The notes beneath the pieces are model-generated. The model saw only the letters and a program-made list of their open reading frames with translations. It ran no database searches and was not told the DNA's origin. Source: Siderastrea radians (taxonomy: Eukaryota; Cnidaria; Anthozoa; Scleractinia; Rhizangiidae). From it: a stretch of DNA of 64,000 nucleotides. Below, in pieces: positions 1-10,919 of this stretch. The position numbers and the translations under genes are program-made. Each line of letters begins with the position of its first letter. The first letter of the stretch is position 1. The stretch covers positions 18,516,201 to 18,580,200 of the forward strand of contig OZ024888.1 in NCBI GenBank assembly GCA_964017195.1. Reading direction: 5' to 3'.

Positions 1-1180
1 AATAATCTTTGGTGTAGCCCACACAAAAATAAATAATGCAACCCAGTGGTAGGAATTGTTCATATAAATTGTTATTCATATAATATTTATTGTTCATGTA
101 ATATATTATTCAAAATCTCCATGGCCAGCCTCATGGGACAAGATCTGAATCACTTCTTGCTTTTAAGCAATCCAACAAACTGTCAAATTCTACATGTAAC
201 TAGCATTGCCAGAAAAAAATTAACACATTTGCAAGGAATGCAAGTAGCTTACAAACATGGACATATAGTGAGTACATGTACATTTGTGAAATCTCTTCAG
301 TTGATCCAATATTTACCCTCTGAAAGCCCTATTCTGAGAGGTTGCAAAATTTTCTGTACATCTTAATTAACTTGTCTCTGCCAGGGTTCGAGCATAACTT
401 TTTAAAAATAATTGCTACTCGGAATATTTACAGCATGTATGTTTATAATGTTAATAATCTGTCTTTATTCAATTTTACATAATATACATGTACTGTAAGG
501 TGTTTGTAATGTTGTCTTAAATTTGTTGCTTTATTTCTGATTAAAGAGGATGTAACTGTAAGATTTTTGAGCAATTAACAAGATAAAGATGACACGACTT
601 TCAGATCAAATGCAGTTGTGCCCCTTCAGGGTCCTGCCAACATTATGGCCAGCCTGATTGTTTGTAGAATCTTACTACAGTGTGCATGTACATGCATGCA
701 AGATTGTGACCACTGAGAATTCATTCCCAACAGAATTCACATTAAAAAGTCAGAGTGCACCTTTCAATAACACTTAACTTCAAATCTCAGCTCATACTAG
801 TAATTTGCATGTCAATCCAAGTTTCATTTGAAAACCAACAACTTAAAAAAAGTAACGAAGTGAAGAACTGGATCAAAATCACAAACCATAGTTGACTGAA
901 ACATGACCTTTTGACCAAACTAAAATATTCTTCCAAAGACCTGTTGCAATGATTGATTTGGTGCTTCAGAGTTTGCATATTATTGAAAGGTGTAATAATA
1001 GCAAGTTGTATGTAGAATACTTCATCTTTTCTTTTGTTGCATGACTAAATTCAACTCTAAAGTTTAAGTAGCAGCATTTTGCCTAAAATATAAACTGACC
1101 ATTGAATGCCATTTTTCTCTGTTTGCTTTAAATGTCTAGTCAATTTGTTTTGTTTCCAAAGATGTTAAGGGAATGATATG
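1..1180. other. Left flank of the array, no recognised gene
   Basis: AT-rich sequence before the first base that is shared with the other units (about 1181). The short open frames here, such as 46-366 plus, show no recognisable domain or repeat and are probably chance. No TIRs, tRNA boxes or gene fragments were seen. It may be the single-copy border of the duplication array, or sequence that replaced the start of unit 1. Confidence 0.4.
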
Positions 1181-1351
1181 TTTGCAAAAGTTGTTTTTAC
1201 CAAAGCAGCTATAGTGTTTCATTTGGATCTATAAAGAACATTTAAAGTGCATATGACAGATTTTTTTTTATTTGCCTGATCGAATCTAAATGACATCCTG
1301 ATATGAATATCAAAAATTATTTTTCGATTTCGATTTTCCTTCCCCGCGCTT

Positions 1352-1696
1352 TTGCCGTTTAAAAACGTGAAATTTTACTTCCGGTCATGTCAAAAACCGC
1401 GCAAAGGGAGACCTGGGCATAGTCACGTTGTGACGTCATACCAGGAACGGAGTCGATGCGAAAACAAGCTACCTGGGCCGCATTGCGGAGATCTAATACA
1501 TTTTGTTTTTCTTTATTCCGCAACTGCCAAATTAAGCACGAAATTATGTGAAACTGCTAATGTTACAAGTAATCTGGGCAGTGATTTGGAGCTTTTAGAG
1601 TTCATAGAATGCGAATCGCCAACCTCTGAAGTTGAAAGCGAAACAGAACTCGAGATCGAGAAAGAAGCTATTCAGAACCAGAAGATCCTTACATAG
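1352..1696 (+). pseudogene. Open frame in left arm of foldback element
   Basis: A 114-codon open frame whose first codon is TTG and which contains no Met, so it is an open stretch or exon remnant and not a proven CDS. The N-terminal half is basic and Cys-containing. The C-terminal half is acidic, rich in Glu and Ser. The mirror arm (3323-3667, minus) keeps almost the same frame with few changes. Just downstream, another frame continues with a charged Glu/Lys/Asp-rich segment broken by stops. I do not recognise the family. A transposon-encoded accessory protein or a captured exon are both possible. Confidence 0.35.
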
Positions 1697-2080
1697 ACAA
1701 GGCGCTTGCCGATGAATATTGACTTAGAGAATACTATCAAGAAAAAAAGGAGGTAGAACGAATAATTCACACGCTAGAAAATCTATTTGATGGCACCGAA
1801 GCGCTGGAGACATAGCAAGAAATGCAACGATTTCTCATCTCTAGGTGTAAATATTAAAGCAAAACAGAACTCGGGAACGAGAAGGAAGACTATTCCAGAA
1901 CCAGAAGGTCCTTACACAGACAAGCCGCTTGCCGATTAAAATTGACTTAGATAATACTATCAAGAGATAGAGAAGGCAGAACGAAGAAAACAGAATCTAG
2001 AAAACCTATGTGATGGTACCGAAGCGCTCGAGACGCGGGAAGAAATGCCACGATTGCTCATCTCCTGGTGTAAATATTAT
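1635..2080 (+). repeat. Direct duplication (about 221 bp) in left arm only
   Basis: The block beginning AAACAGAACTCGAG at 1641 recurs at 1862 with AAACAGAACTCGGG, a period of 221 bp, and similarity continues through the CTTACA and GATGGNACCGAAGCGCT motifs. The right arm has a single copy. The duplication therefore happened after the arms formed and breaks their symmetry. Confidence 0.7.
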
Positions 2081-3322
2081 AATCGTGCTCGGCTAAATAA
2101 ACGCCTGTTATGCAGGTTATACTTTCATACTCTTACACGTGTAGATGTAGTAATGTGCCTTAAACCATCTGCAAAGAAGTTCAGAAATGCGCAGGGATTC
2201 TAATTTTTATCACTCAATTCTAATTTTTAAGTTCAGAAATGTGTTGAATCTCCGGAAGCGCTGTTATCTCGCGCGAAACCGCGAACTTGACACAACAACA
2301 GGATGTGAAGCAATGCACCCGGGATTCAGTGTTCTCTGAACAGATGGTCGCTACGATCAGATGCAGCAAAATATAATGCAATAGACGGAAGAAATTGTTG
2401 TCAGATTAGTTCGGAAGGGAAGTGAGAATTTGCCTGTGTTCTTGTGGACTCTCTGACACAATCGTGTTGCATTTAATACGTCTAGGCAAATTGACACTCG
2501 AAATTTCTGCACTGTTTTACGTCCGATATACTGACCAGTGTTGATTCATAACTGAGGTAAAGATTATAACATCCCTCATTTTTGCACAACTGGACTACGG
2601 ATAATTATAAAATTATGATGAAAACATGTCTGTCTAAGTTTTGAAAGGCATGAGCAAACTCTAATCTTCATTTAATAATCTTGCTGCAGCTTATTCTTAT
2701 TGAAAGACCTGAAATATCAATCAGATTTGCTATTGCACAATTTACGTAGACATAAAACAACGACGTTTCAGAGAGTCCACAAGAACGCAGAGAATTACGC
2801 ACTTCTCTTCCGAACCAATCTATTGAACGATACTTTCTTTCATCTATCGTATTATATTTTCTGCATCTGATCGTAGCGACCATCAGTTTTAAAGTCAGAC
2901 AACACTGAACAGTGCCGGGTAGGTTGTTACACATCCTGTTGTTGTGTTAAGTTTGCGGCTTCGCGCGAAACATACAACGGCGCTTCGAGAGATTCGACAC
3001 ATTTCTGAATTTCTTTGAAGCAAAGACAATCTACGGCGTTTTGCAGATGGTTTAAAGCACAGTTACCACATCTACACCTGTAAGAGTATGAAATTATAAC
3101 CTGCATAACAGGCGTTTATTTAGCCGAGCGCGAACAAGGTTTATTTAGCCGAGCACAATTATAATATTTACACCAGGAGATGAGAAATCGTAGCACTTCT
3201 TACTACGTCTCGACCGCTACGGTACAATCAAATAGGTTTTTCTAGATTCTGTTTTCTTCGTTCTGTCTCCTCTACCTCTTGATAGTATTCTCTAAGTCAA
3301 TTTTCATCGGCAAGCGGATTGT

Positions 3323-3667
3323 CTATGTAAGGACCTTTTGGTTCTGAATAGCTTCTTTCTCGATCTCGAGTTCTGTTTCGCTTTCAACTTCAGAAGTTAG
3401 CGATTCGCATTCTATGGACTCTAAAAGCTCCAAATCACTGCCCAGATTACTTGTAACATCAGCAGTTTCACATAATTTCGTGCTTAATTTGGCGGTTGCG
3501 GAATAAAGAAAAATAAAATGAATTAGATCTCCGCAATGCGGCCCACGTAGCTTGTTTTGGCATTGACTCCGTTCCTGGTAGGACGTCACAACGTGACTAT
3601 GCCCAGGTCTCCCTTTGCGCGGTTTTTGACATGACCGGAAGTAAAATTTCACGTTTTTAAACGGCAA
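3323..3667 (-). pseudogene. Open frame in right arm of foldback element
   Basis: Mirror copy of the 1352-1696 frame on the minus strand, 114 codons, also starting at TTG with no internal Met. It differs from the left copy at only a handful of residues. Because the two arms of one foldback element can be homogenised by gene conversion, similarity alone does not prove selection on the protein. Function unknown. Confidence 0.35.
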
Positions 3668-4429
3668 AAGCGCGGGGAAGGAAAATCGAAATCGAAAAAT
3701 AATTTTTGATATTCACATCAGGATGTCACTTAGATTCGATCAGGCAAATAAAAAAAAATCTGTCATATGCACTTTAATGTTAATGTATGGATCTGAATGG
3801 GATCAAACAACGTCTGTATTGATAATCTGAAGTATTGAAAAAGGAATGAAATGAATCCTCTGAACTACATGAATTTTTCATTTTCTTTTTAATTACAGTG
3901 TAACAGTGTAACAGTGTAATTAATTGGTAAGTTTTCTATATGTACATGATTCATAACCAACAGCTTACAATATTGCCTGAAGGGTGGGGAGGGGGCGGTC
4001 TGAGGATTCTTGTCATTCACTTGACATTGAGATGAATGAAAGAGGGATCACTCAGTTATGCTAAGACAGATACGGGGTGTGTGTCAAATCTGAAGCCATC
4101 GATTTTCATTTTGTAGTATGATGACAAGTTTCATGATGGGGATTTTTTTCGTAGCTCGTGGCATTTTAAGGTGTATTTACAGCCATGTTCGAAAATCCTA
4201 ACAAAAATGTTTATCTGGGAAGCTTGCCGGCAGTCCCCGCGACATGTCTGCAAGTCAACCATCTACCCTTTCGCTTCGTATGCACTCTAGCTTTCTAAGG
4301 GGTATACAAGGCTTTTATCATCACTAACGTTAGGGTTCAAATAACAAACATGGCCTACTTATAAAAGTTTTTTGCTGCTTCCACTGTCAAATAATTGCTT
4401 TCAAATATGAATTAAGCAATATGTGTGAA

Positions 4430-5692
4430 TTATAAGATTTTACGTGCCCGTACCACCGTCAGAGTTAGAGCCCACCCACCGACTGATCCCGCCATCAGCC
4501 AAAGCGAGCCATCTGCTTCCAGTTCAATCCCTCGTCTGGCTGCAACCCAAGTTCCTGTCCCTTCCCGCACCTGTGCCGATGCTGCTGCTCAGCCAGCCAT
4601 TCCATCGTTGACTACGCCATCAGCATTTCCAAGGGATTACCACCAGAGTTCCAGCGCCTGTGACCACGGCAAGAGAGAGAGTGCATCCACTCGCTGAGAA
4701 CATTTTTACCCCCATTAATGTAGATATTCTAGAGAGGAAACTTTCCCAGCATCTTAATAATGATTTTAGCACTAGTTAGTTCACGCATTAAGCTCTGGCA
4801 CATATATTGGGTATACTGGTCCGGAAAAACACTGGGTCTCCCGTAACTTGATATCTGAGAAGCAGCACCCCGAGGTGGTCTCATCAAACCTAACTAAAGA
4901 GATATCGTTGCGTTGGGTAGGGAGGCCTTTCTCTTATCCTCCTCTACCCATCTCTAGTGTCACCCCCTCGACATGGTTCCAAAAAAAAACATTATTCGGA
5001 ATGGCGCCCCGGAAGGGGCAAGGATTTTAGTGACTACATTCCCAAGGACCCCTACACCCTTCGATACGTTCAGGTGGACAATGACCTTAAGTCCTCCTTT
5101 TGCCTTATCGCAGTTCATCCAGATGACTGGCTCCTGATGGGAATTTACTGGCAATCTCAGTATCATGTGGATCTTTACCTTGCCGTTGGTCTTAGGAGCG
5201 CCCCCTTTTTGTTTAACTAGTTTTCTGATGCCCTAGAGTGGATCCTCCAACATAATTATGGCCTAGAACACGTCCTTCACATTTTGGACGATTTTTTTCA
5301 TAGCCTAACCTACGCGAGTCCAATGTCTGACAAGATTTAGCAGTTTACTCTGGTTGTTCGTGTCCTTCCAGGCTCCTGTGGTAGCACCAAAATGACTTGG
5401 CCCCTCCCAAGAGATAGAATTTATGGGCATTGTTTTAGACAGCTTGCGAATGGAAGCCTGCCTTCCAGATGATAACATCACGGGCACCCGGGAACTGCTG
5501 AATTCCTTTACTAAGCATGGATCCGTGCGCCTCCTTGAATTGCTGTCTCTTACTGGTACCCTTCAATTTGCTTGCAAGGCGGTTGTCCCGGGGAGAATTC
5601 TCCTTCAACACATGATCAATTTAACCAAAGGGGTCCCCAGCCGTTTTCACCACATCAGATTGAATAGAGAGTTCTTTAAAGATCTCAAGGCA
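4430..5692 (+). mobile_element. DIRS-like retroelement copy 1, truncated
   Basis: A gag-like Pro/Ser-rich stretch (4440-4700) is followed by a reverse transcriptase fragment (4990-5330) and the RT-RNase H connection (5423-5690, ending in a PSRFHHIRLNREFF motif). This is the only copy that keeps the catalytic Asp-Asp pair (HILDDF, about 5275-5295). It carries an in-frame TAG where the other domains would read through (FN-stop-FSDALEW, near 5218), plus frameshifts. At 5692 the sequence jumps to the block preceding the zinc-finger gene, removing RNase H and tyrosine recombinase. Assignment to DIRS-like elements rests on copies 2-4, which carry the recombinase. Confidence 0.75.
4957..5331 (+). 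pseudogene. Reverse transcriptase fragment with LDD box
   Basis: Fingers and palm region of a DIRS-like RT: a DYIPKDPYTLRYV start, LKSSFCLIAVHPDDW (RT motif A region), GLRSAPFLFN, a nonsense codon, then SDALEWILQHNYGLEHVLHI and the LDD catalytic box. The stretch between the first strand and LKS is shortened compared with copies 2 and 3, which keep the LLSLGPGSYLAKT segment. The product would be inactive because of the stop codon and later frameshifts. Confidence 0.75.
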
Positions 5693-6271
5693 GTGTCTAG
5701 ATCCCGGCCGCCGGGTACGGATGCCTTGAGACTAAATACCCGGCAGTGCAAAATTTTCAAACATTTATTCTGAAGTAATCGATATTACCTTAGAATTGCC
5801 AAGCGATTCAGAAAAAGTATTTGGTTTTGTAGTTGACGAGTTTTCCGTGCTTACTATTAAATCGCGATGTTTGCGACACTTGCATGTAGAATGATATGTG
5901 GCTATGCCCTCCAGTCATCAGAAAAGGCGTAGAATTTTAAAATTTGAGCACTGTGGCAACAGTTTTTTGTTTGTTTGTTTGTTTGTTTGGCGAGGAGTCT
6001 GCTCTCCAAACCATTAAAGTCAATGAAAACAAACGTTAGTGACGTTTATGTTTTTGCTATGGGTGCTTGTACTTACTTTTATGTTGATTACTAAGGTTAC
6101 CAGTCAAGTACAACAACCAACAGAAATATGGTGACCGAACCCCTTCTTCCGACTTCTTCTCGATTTTCTCAGAGAGAGAGAAAGTCTTGACATCTTTGTG
6201 GACATTTTTTGGCCACGTTGTAGACTACTAAGCTTGTGCACAGAAGGAGTGCACAGACTGTATACTACTTA

Positions 6272-6280
6272 TTTATATAG
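6272..6280 (+). promoter_or_regulatory. TATA-like box upstream of ZNF-1
   Basis: TTTATATAG lies about 180-190 bp before the ATG, followed by a conserved GYGAATAYGTGT stretch. The same box occurs at 24649-24657 (unit 2) and as TTTATAAAG near 50989-50997 (unit 3). Conservation in position supports a core promoter, but this is inference. The zinc-finger ATG is also preceded by a possible acceptor (AG at 6447-6448), so an intron in the 5' UTR is possible. Confidence 0.3.
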
Positions 6281-6459
6281 TGAATATGTGTTGTTGGTTC
6301 AAGGTGTTAATATTGGTATTTCTTTATGAGATGCGTCCATTATTACAGTACGTCGAACTGTATATCGTTTCTTTGCTCCTTCACTTTGCCTATTGTGGTA
6401 TGTAGAATATGCAATTCATTTAATGCAATAATTGGATTTTCTCTCTAGGGTGATGAACG

Positions 6460-7374
6460 ATGGCTGCAATTCACGTACACCACTGCAGCAAATCCTATGG
6501 AACTAGTTATCTAGAGGCCGATAGAGAGAAGCCCTTTGAGTGTGATTTGTGTGGCAAATGTTTTAGTGAAGCAGGACATCTAGTGAGACATAAAAGAATA
6601 CACAGTGGAGAGAAGCCTTTTGAATGTGACCAGTGTGGCAAACGTTTTACTGAAAAGGGCCATCTAACGAGTCATAAGAGAACGCACAGTGGGGAGAAGC
6701 CTTTTGAATGTGAGCAGTGTGGAAAATGTTTCAGTCAGGTGGGACATTTAACGAGACATAAAAGAACACACAGTGGAGAGAAGCCTTTTGAATGTGACCA
6801 GTGTGGCAAACGTTTTTGTGAAGCAGGATATGTAACGAGACATAAAAGAACACACAGTGGAGAGAAGCCTTTTGAATGTGACCAGTGTGGCAAACGTTTT
6901 AGTGAAGGAGGACATCTAACGAAGCATAAAAGAACACACAGTGGAGAGAAGCCTTTTGAATGTGACCAGTGCGGCAAATGCTTTAGTCAAGCAGGAAGTC
7001 TAACGAGTCATAAGAGAACACACAGTGGGGAGAAACCTTTTGAATGTGACCAGTGTGGCAAATGTTTTAGTCAAACAGGAAGTCTAACACAACACAAGAG
7101 AACACACAGTGGAGAGAAGCCTTTTGAATGTGACCAGTGTGGCAAATGTTTTAGTGAAGCAGGGAATCTAAGGAAACATAAAAGAATACACAGTGGTGAG
7201 AAACCTTTTGACTGTGACAAGTGTGGGAAATGTTTTACTCAAGCAGGAAGTCTAAGACAACACAAACTAACACACAGCTCGGAGAAACAATTCAAATGCG
7301 AGCAGTCTGATGATTTCTACAATATCTCTGAACTTTTAAGCGACATTTCGGAAATCAAGCAGGAAAAGTTATGA
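6460..7374 (+). CDS. ZNF-1, nine-finger C2H2 zinc-finger protein
   Basis: A 304-residue protein with a 27-residue leader (MAAIHVHHC, then a Ser/Tyr-rich stretch) and nine C2H2 fingers at an exact 28-residue period, first Cys at 28 and last finger starting at Cys252. Every finger keeps Cys-X2-Cys and His-X3-His. Linkers are HSGEKPF instead of the commoner TGEKP. The C-terminal 30 residues are acidic and end in a psi-K-x-E SUMO consensus (I299-K300-Q301-E302). The ATG has A at -3 and G at +4, and an in-frame TGA lies two codons upstream, fixing the start in this exon. Likely a nuclear sequence-specific DNA-binding regulator. No KRAB, BTB or other effector domain is visible. All nine fingers look intact, so the gene is probably functional. 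Confidence 0.9.
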   Translation: MAAIHVHHCSKSYGTSYLEADREKPFECDLCGKCFSEAGHLVRHKRIHSGEKPFECDQCGKRFTEKGHLTSHKRTHSGEKPFECEQCGKCFSQVGHLTRHKRTHSGEKPFECDQCGKRFCEAGYVTRHKRTHSGEKPFECDQCGKRFSEGGHLTKHKRTHSGEKPFECDQCGKCFSQAGSLTSHKRTHSGEKPFECDQCGKCFSQTGSLTQHKRTHSGEKPFECDQCGKCFSEAGNLRKHKRIHSGEKPFDCDKCGKCFTQAGSLRQHKLTHSSEKQFKCEQSDDFYNISELLSDISEIKQEKL

Positions 7375-7532
7375 CAGTATGCCAAGTGGCAGATTTTTAT
7401 CAAGATGCATCAAAATACGTACTGCAGAAGGGAAGAATTCTTTTCACCGGATGCGTTGCATGAATTATGAGATAATTACTTGTCATCTTATTATTCTCTC
7501 TTGGCTCGTTCCCTTTACTTGATGTCACGTAA

Positions 7533-7540
7533 TGACGTCA
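7533..7540. promoter_or_regulatory. CRE palindrome downstream of ZNF-1
   Basis: A perfect TGACGTCA (CREB/ATF consensus) stands 159 bp after the ZNF-1 stop. The homologous block in units 2 (28438-28445) and 3 (54015-54022) also has a perfect site at a slightly shifted place, each with extra ACGTCA half-sites close by. This may be a promoter or enhancer element for transcription in the unit tail. Function is inferred. Confidence 0.35.
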
Positions 7541-8602
7541 TGGACTAACAGGGTTTGCAGCAATAAGCAACGGACGTGGTTTGTTTCACTTTGGCAAGCG
7601 TGAAGCGAGCGCGAAAGGCGTGAGCTCTTAGCTTCTACGGGGGTCTGGGGGTTTGGTCCCACCGAAAATTTTTCAAATTGTATCCTCTGAAACACCGTCC
7701 TCAGCGTTCCTGAGATCAAACAAGCAGTTTTCTAGGCAAGGTCCGAGTCAACTTTAAGCTCATGAAAAAGCAAAGTATTTTGAATGGTGATAACATCAAA
7801 GAACATCTTGTTATCAAGAAATACTTTGTGATGTTTAGGGGAAGGGCTCACGATGGTATGTCACGTAAAAGTACCGGACATCACATTGCTAACAACCGGA
7901 TGTTACGTCCGGCCTCTGGGCTCAAATGAAAAGCGTGGGCTAATAAAAAGATGGACACCAGTAACTGTAATTGTCTTACGTCTATCAGGCCAGGTGGTAC
8001 TCTGTGAGTGTTTGGGTGGAGTGTGTCGCCGGAACTTTGAAAACCTTACCCTGTGCCATAGACAACGGCACATATCCCTATGGCGTAAAAGTAGGAGAAC
8101 TTCCCCCGGGCTGTGAAGTGTTTTCATTTGATCACGAAATTTGTTTGAATTTCGTTTGAATTTGCATTTGATGAGGAATTTGTTTGCATTTGATCGCTTT
8201 GAACACGCTGTTTTGTGACTTGAGTTTGTGCTACTTTCGGGTAGTAACGAGCACACAGACGACTACAACAGCTAACTCACATCAGACATGTATATTTATA
8301 AAACTGTCAAACATGGCCGAGCTTACAACACTCGCTACTACGCATGCGTTGCACCTTACGTTTGCTATCTTGCAGGCTCACGTTAAGATGAATATGTCAA
8401 CATCCTTTCTTAAAGAAAAAAAATCTAAGTCAACGAGATTAAAATGTCTCTTGCTTGTAACGAATAATAACTTGGAATCAATCTCAAAATTTTGGAAGTA
8501 ATTAATTGTTCGCAAAACTAAAAGTTGAATTCATAGTCTTTGAGCAAGTAAGGTTCCTTCCTGGTCCACTGGGGACTTGTCTGCATGTCTGTTTGAGCAG
8601 CG

Positions 8603-9060
8603 TCAGCCTTGGTGTATTCTGGGCGCGGTCTTCTTCTTAGCGTGCGTCGGCGGGCAGTGCACATTCTTCATAACAGGTGGTGGAGCTCTCTTCAGTGACG
8701 CATTGTGTGTCGTAGCACACAAATGAACTATTTTTCTCCTGTAGACAACTTCCTTCCCATCTATTATGTAGGATCGGTCACTGTGTTCAGACCGCACGGC
8801 TCCTCTTCTCCAATCACACTTCTTTCGTTCTGAGTGTTGGTAGTACACTTGTTGACCAGAAACGAGTTGCTTCAGGTCTCAAGGCGGCGCTTGGCTCTTC
8901 TCGATGTCACTTGCCTGATACTTCTGATTCTCTTGGTTTTCGCGGATGGTAGCATTGCTCGCGTATTTCTACCAAACATCATTTCAGCAGGGCTGATGCC
9001 AGTGTCTTTTCAAGGTGTGTTCTTCAATTCAAGCAGTGCTTCATATTGATCAGTACCATC
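8603..9060 (-). pseudogene. Ty3/gypsy-like integrase C-terminal fragment
   Basis: On the minus strand, from 9060 downward, the translation gives KALMDGTDQYEALLELKNTP, a stop codon, then GISPAEMMFGRNTRAMLP, and later WRRGAVRSEHSDRSYIIDG followed by VYRRKIVHL. This is the order seen at the end of Ty3/gypsy integrase: the catalytic-core exit (LL..RNTP), the SPAEMMFGR motif, and the C-terminal RSYIV/YRRN tail. Stops and frameshifts interrupt it, and no RT, protease or LTR was found. A short relic of the same piece survives in unit 2 (about 29470-29530). It is host debris older than the duplication. Confidence 0.7.
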
Positions 9061-9513
9061 CATTAGTGCTTTCAGCATCACCATTTTCTAAATAACTTCT
9101 GCCCTTAATCTCAAACACATCGACACCGATCTTGCTTCACGCTGTTTCTCCTTTTTCATGCTGTTTGAGTGTCTCTTTCTAATTTCTAGGTTTGTGTAGC
9201 TGGCAGACTTTGAAGTTTGCGGCCACTTGTCGTATCTCCATTGTCGTTAAAAGATTATTGCTATTGAAACTTCTAGGACAAGAAAAACGGCAATTGCCCA
9301 AAGAGATGGGCACGACAGTGAAAATAAATTGAAAACAATTATTCGCCGACATCTCACTGAAGTGATGCTTGTGCAAATTAGATGCCCTTGTCTTACGACT
9401 GTGCTTTCACCTACTGTTATGATTGAACAAACACAAAATAAAGGACAGAAAAATCATTTTTGAAACGCTTGTTCAAAGACCCATAAGTTTATACTTAAAT
9501 GAAGTTCGCGTTA

Positions 9514-10295
9514 TGCATCAGTCAATTCCAGCAGTGCCCATCCCCCCCCCGGGCCAACCCCCGGGCATTAGTATTGTTTTTTTTAATGGCAAATTCTCGG
9601 GGGTGGGGATAAACAAGTCCGTCAAATGCCCCGGGTTGGGACCAAAAAAGAAGGCAAATGCCCCACCCCCGGGATCATCTAGAAAGCAACACTGCTCAAC
9701 AAGAAAGTTTCACTCGTCATTAAGACCATTAAGGCTGGTTTCCATATCATCGCTATGATTGCTGCAATCGCTGGCAAAACGTTCAGCAATCGTTGTGATC
9801 ACATGGGTACCACACTTCAGCGATCGTAGCGCTCACATCATTTCACAACGATCGTGAAGAGTGGTTTCTATATGATTGCAACGATTGCGATCACAGAGAT
9901 CGTAGCAACCGTACGGAGACCAACCTTTATTTTCAATACTTTTCGGTTGTTTACCCGTGAGTCTATCCTTTATTTTTAAAATATACTAAGAAATGCTTAA
10001 ATATATTAAGTTATCGAGGAACTGAAAACGCATTATCCGTATTTATCAAACGGCCAAAATCGTAAAAGATTTTCACGAAAGTGATCATCTTGGATAGCTT
10101 TAAAATCCATATATTACATGCGAGACCAAAACCTGACAAAGATGTCAAGTGCCCCGGGGTCGTCCCGGGGGTAGGCAAATGCCCGAGCCCCGGGCAGTGA
10201 TAAAATTTCAAATGCCCCACCCCCGGGATTGACACATGAGCAAATGCCCAGCTAATGCCCGGGGGGGATGGGCACCGCTGGAATTGACTGATGCA
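9514..10295. mobile_element. PIF/Harbinger-type MITE, GC-rich ends (782 bp)
   Basis: Ends TGCATCAGTCAATTCCAGC and its reverse complement, flanked by TTA (9511-9513, 10296-10298). The empty sites are GCGTTACACTTCC in unit 2 (about 34448) and unit 3 (about 55070). A 3-bp TWA duplication is the PIF/Harbinger signature. Inside the ends are runs of C followed by CCCGGG palindromes, and the motif CAAATGCCC(C) recurs many times. No transposase frame is present. Confidence 0.8.
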
Positions 10296-10919
10296 TTACA
10301 CTTCCTACATCGTGGGTCCGTCAACGCAAGTGAAAACAGCTGAACACAAAGCAAAAGAAAAAAACAGGAACATCTGTCTGAGCAAGTTTCCTAATATGTT
10401 TTTCAATTCAACGTCAACAAAAACAAAGTAAATGACACTTTTCTAATGATAAATTAAATTTCCGTAATTTCGTTGACCGTATTGCTCATAATCATGTACC
10501 GTATACCCTTCAAAACCTCCACCTAGGGGCCGTCGACATATTCACAAGTTCCCCGCTTAACGTCCACTGAACGTTTAGGGGGGGGGAGGGGGTTAGGAAG
10601 AGTCGAGATTTGGACGTTAGAGTGGGGAATCTAGAAAAAAACCCCATATAATAACGTATTAAAAGAAACACATTTTACTCATGTTGATAACAGAACATGA
10701 AGAGAAAAACGAAGTATTTCTTCACCTTCTTGTTATTGAAGTAGAAAATGAGAGCAAACAAACTCGATGCTGCTGTGATCTACGTAGTTTGTCACTTACA
10801 AAGATGGCGCAGAAGTAGTACGCGTTCGCTAGATTTTACAGAACCAACAGATGTGTTCTGACTGGATATGAAAGCAACAGTGGTTAATTTAAAAAGTTCC
10901 AACCGAATTTTAAACCCTC

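Larger units (their letters stand above)
1246..3773. mobile_element. TTAA-flanked foldback DNA transposon
   Basis: The ends read AGTGCATATGACAGA and its reverse complement, and both are flanked directly by TTAA (1242-1245 and 3774-3777). Units 2 and 3 have a single TTAA here (for example within 39854-39880), so the insertion is confirmed by an empty site. The inverted arms are more than 1 kb each and nearly meet in the middle, so the element could fold on itself. TTAA duplications are known for the Kolobok and piggyBac superfamilies. The termini do not begin CCC as in typical piggyBac, so Kolobok-like is the better guess. No full transposase is visible, so it is probably non-autonomous. Confidence 0.8.

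Noticed and set aside
5694..5770. Palindrome CCCGGCCGCCGGG as a transposon terminus
   Set aside because: It occurs at the same place in all four units as part of the backbone, with no mirrored partner or target duplication.
6735..6977. Minus-strand open frame across the ZNF-1 fingers (and similar at 25372-25614 and 52281-52481)
   Set aside because: It is the reverse complement of the 84-bp finger repeat, so it inherits an open frame from the repeat; there is no independent domain.
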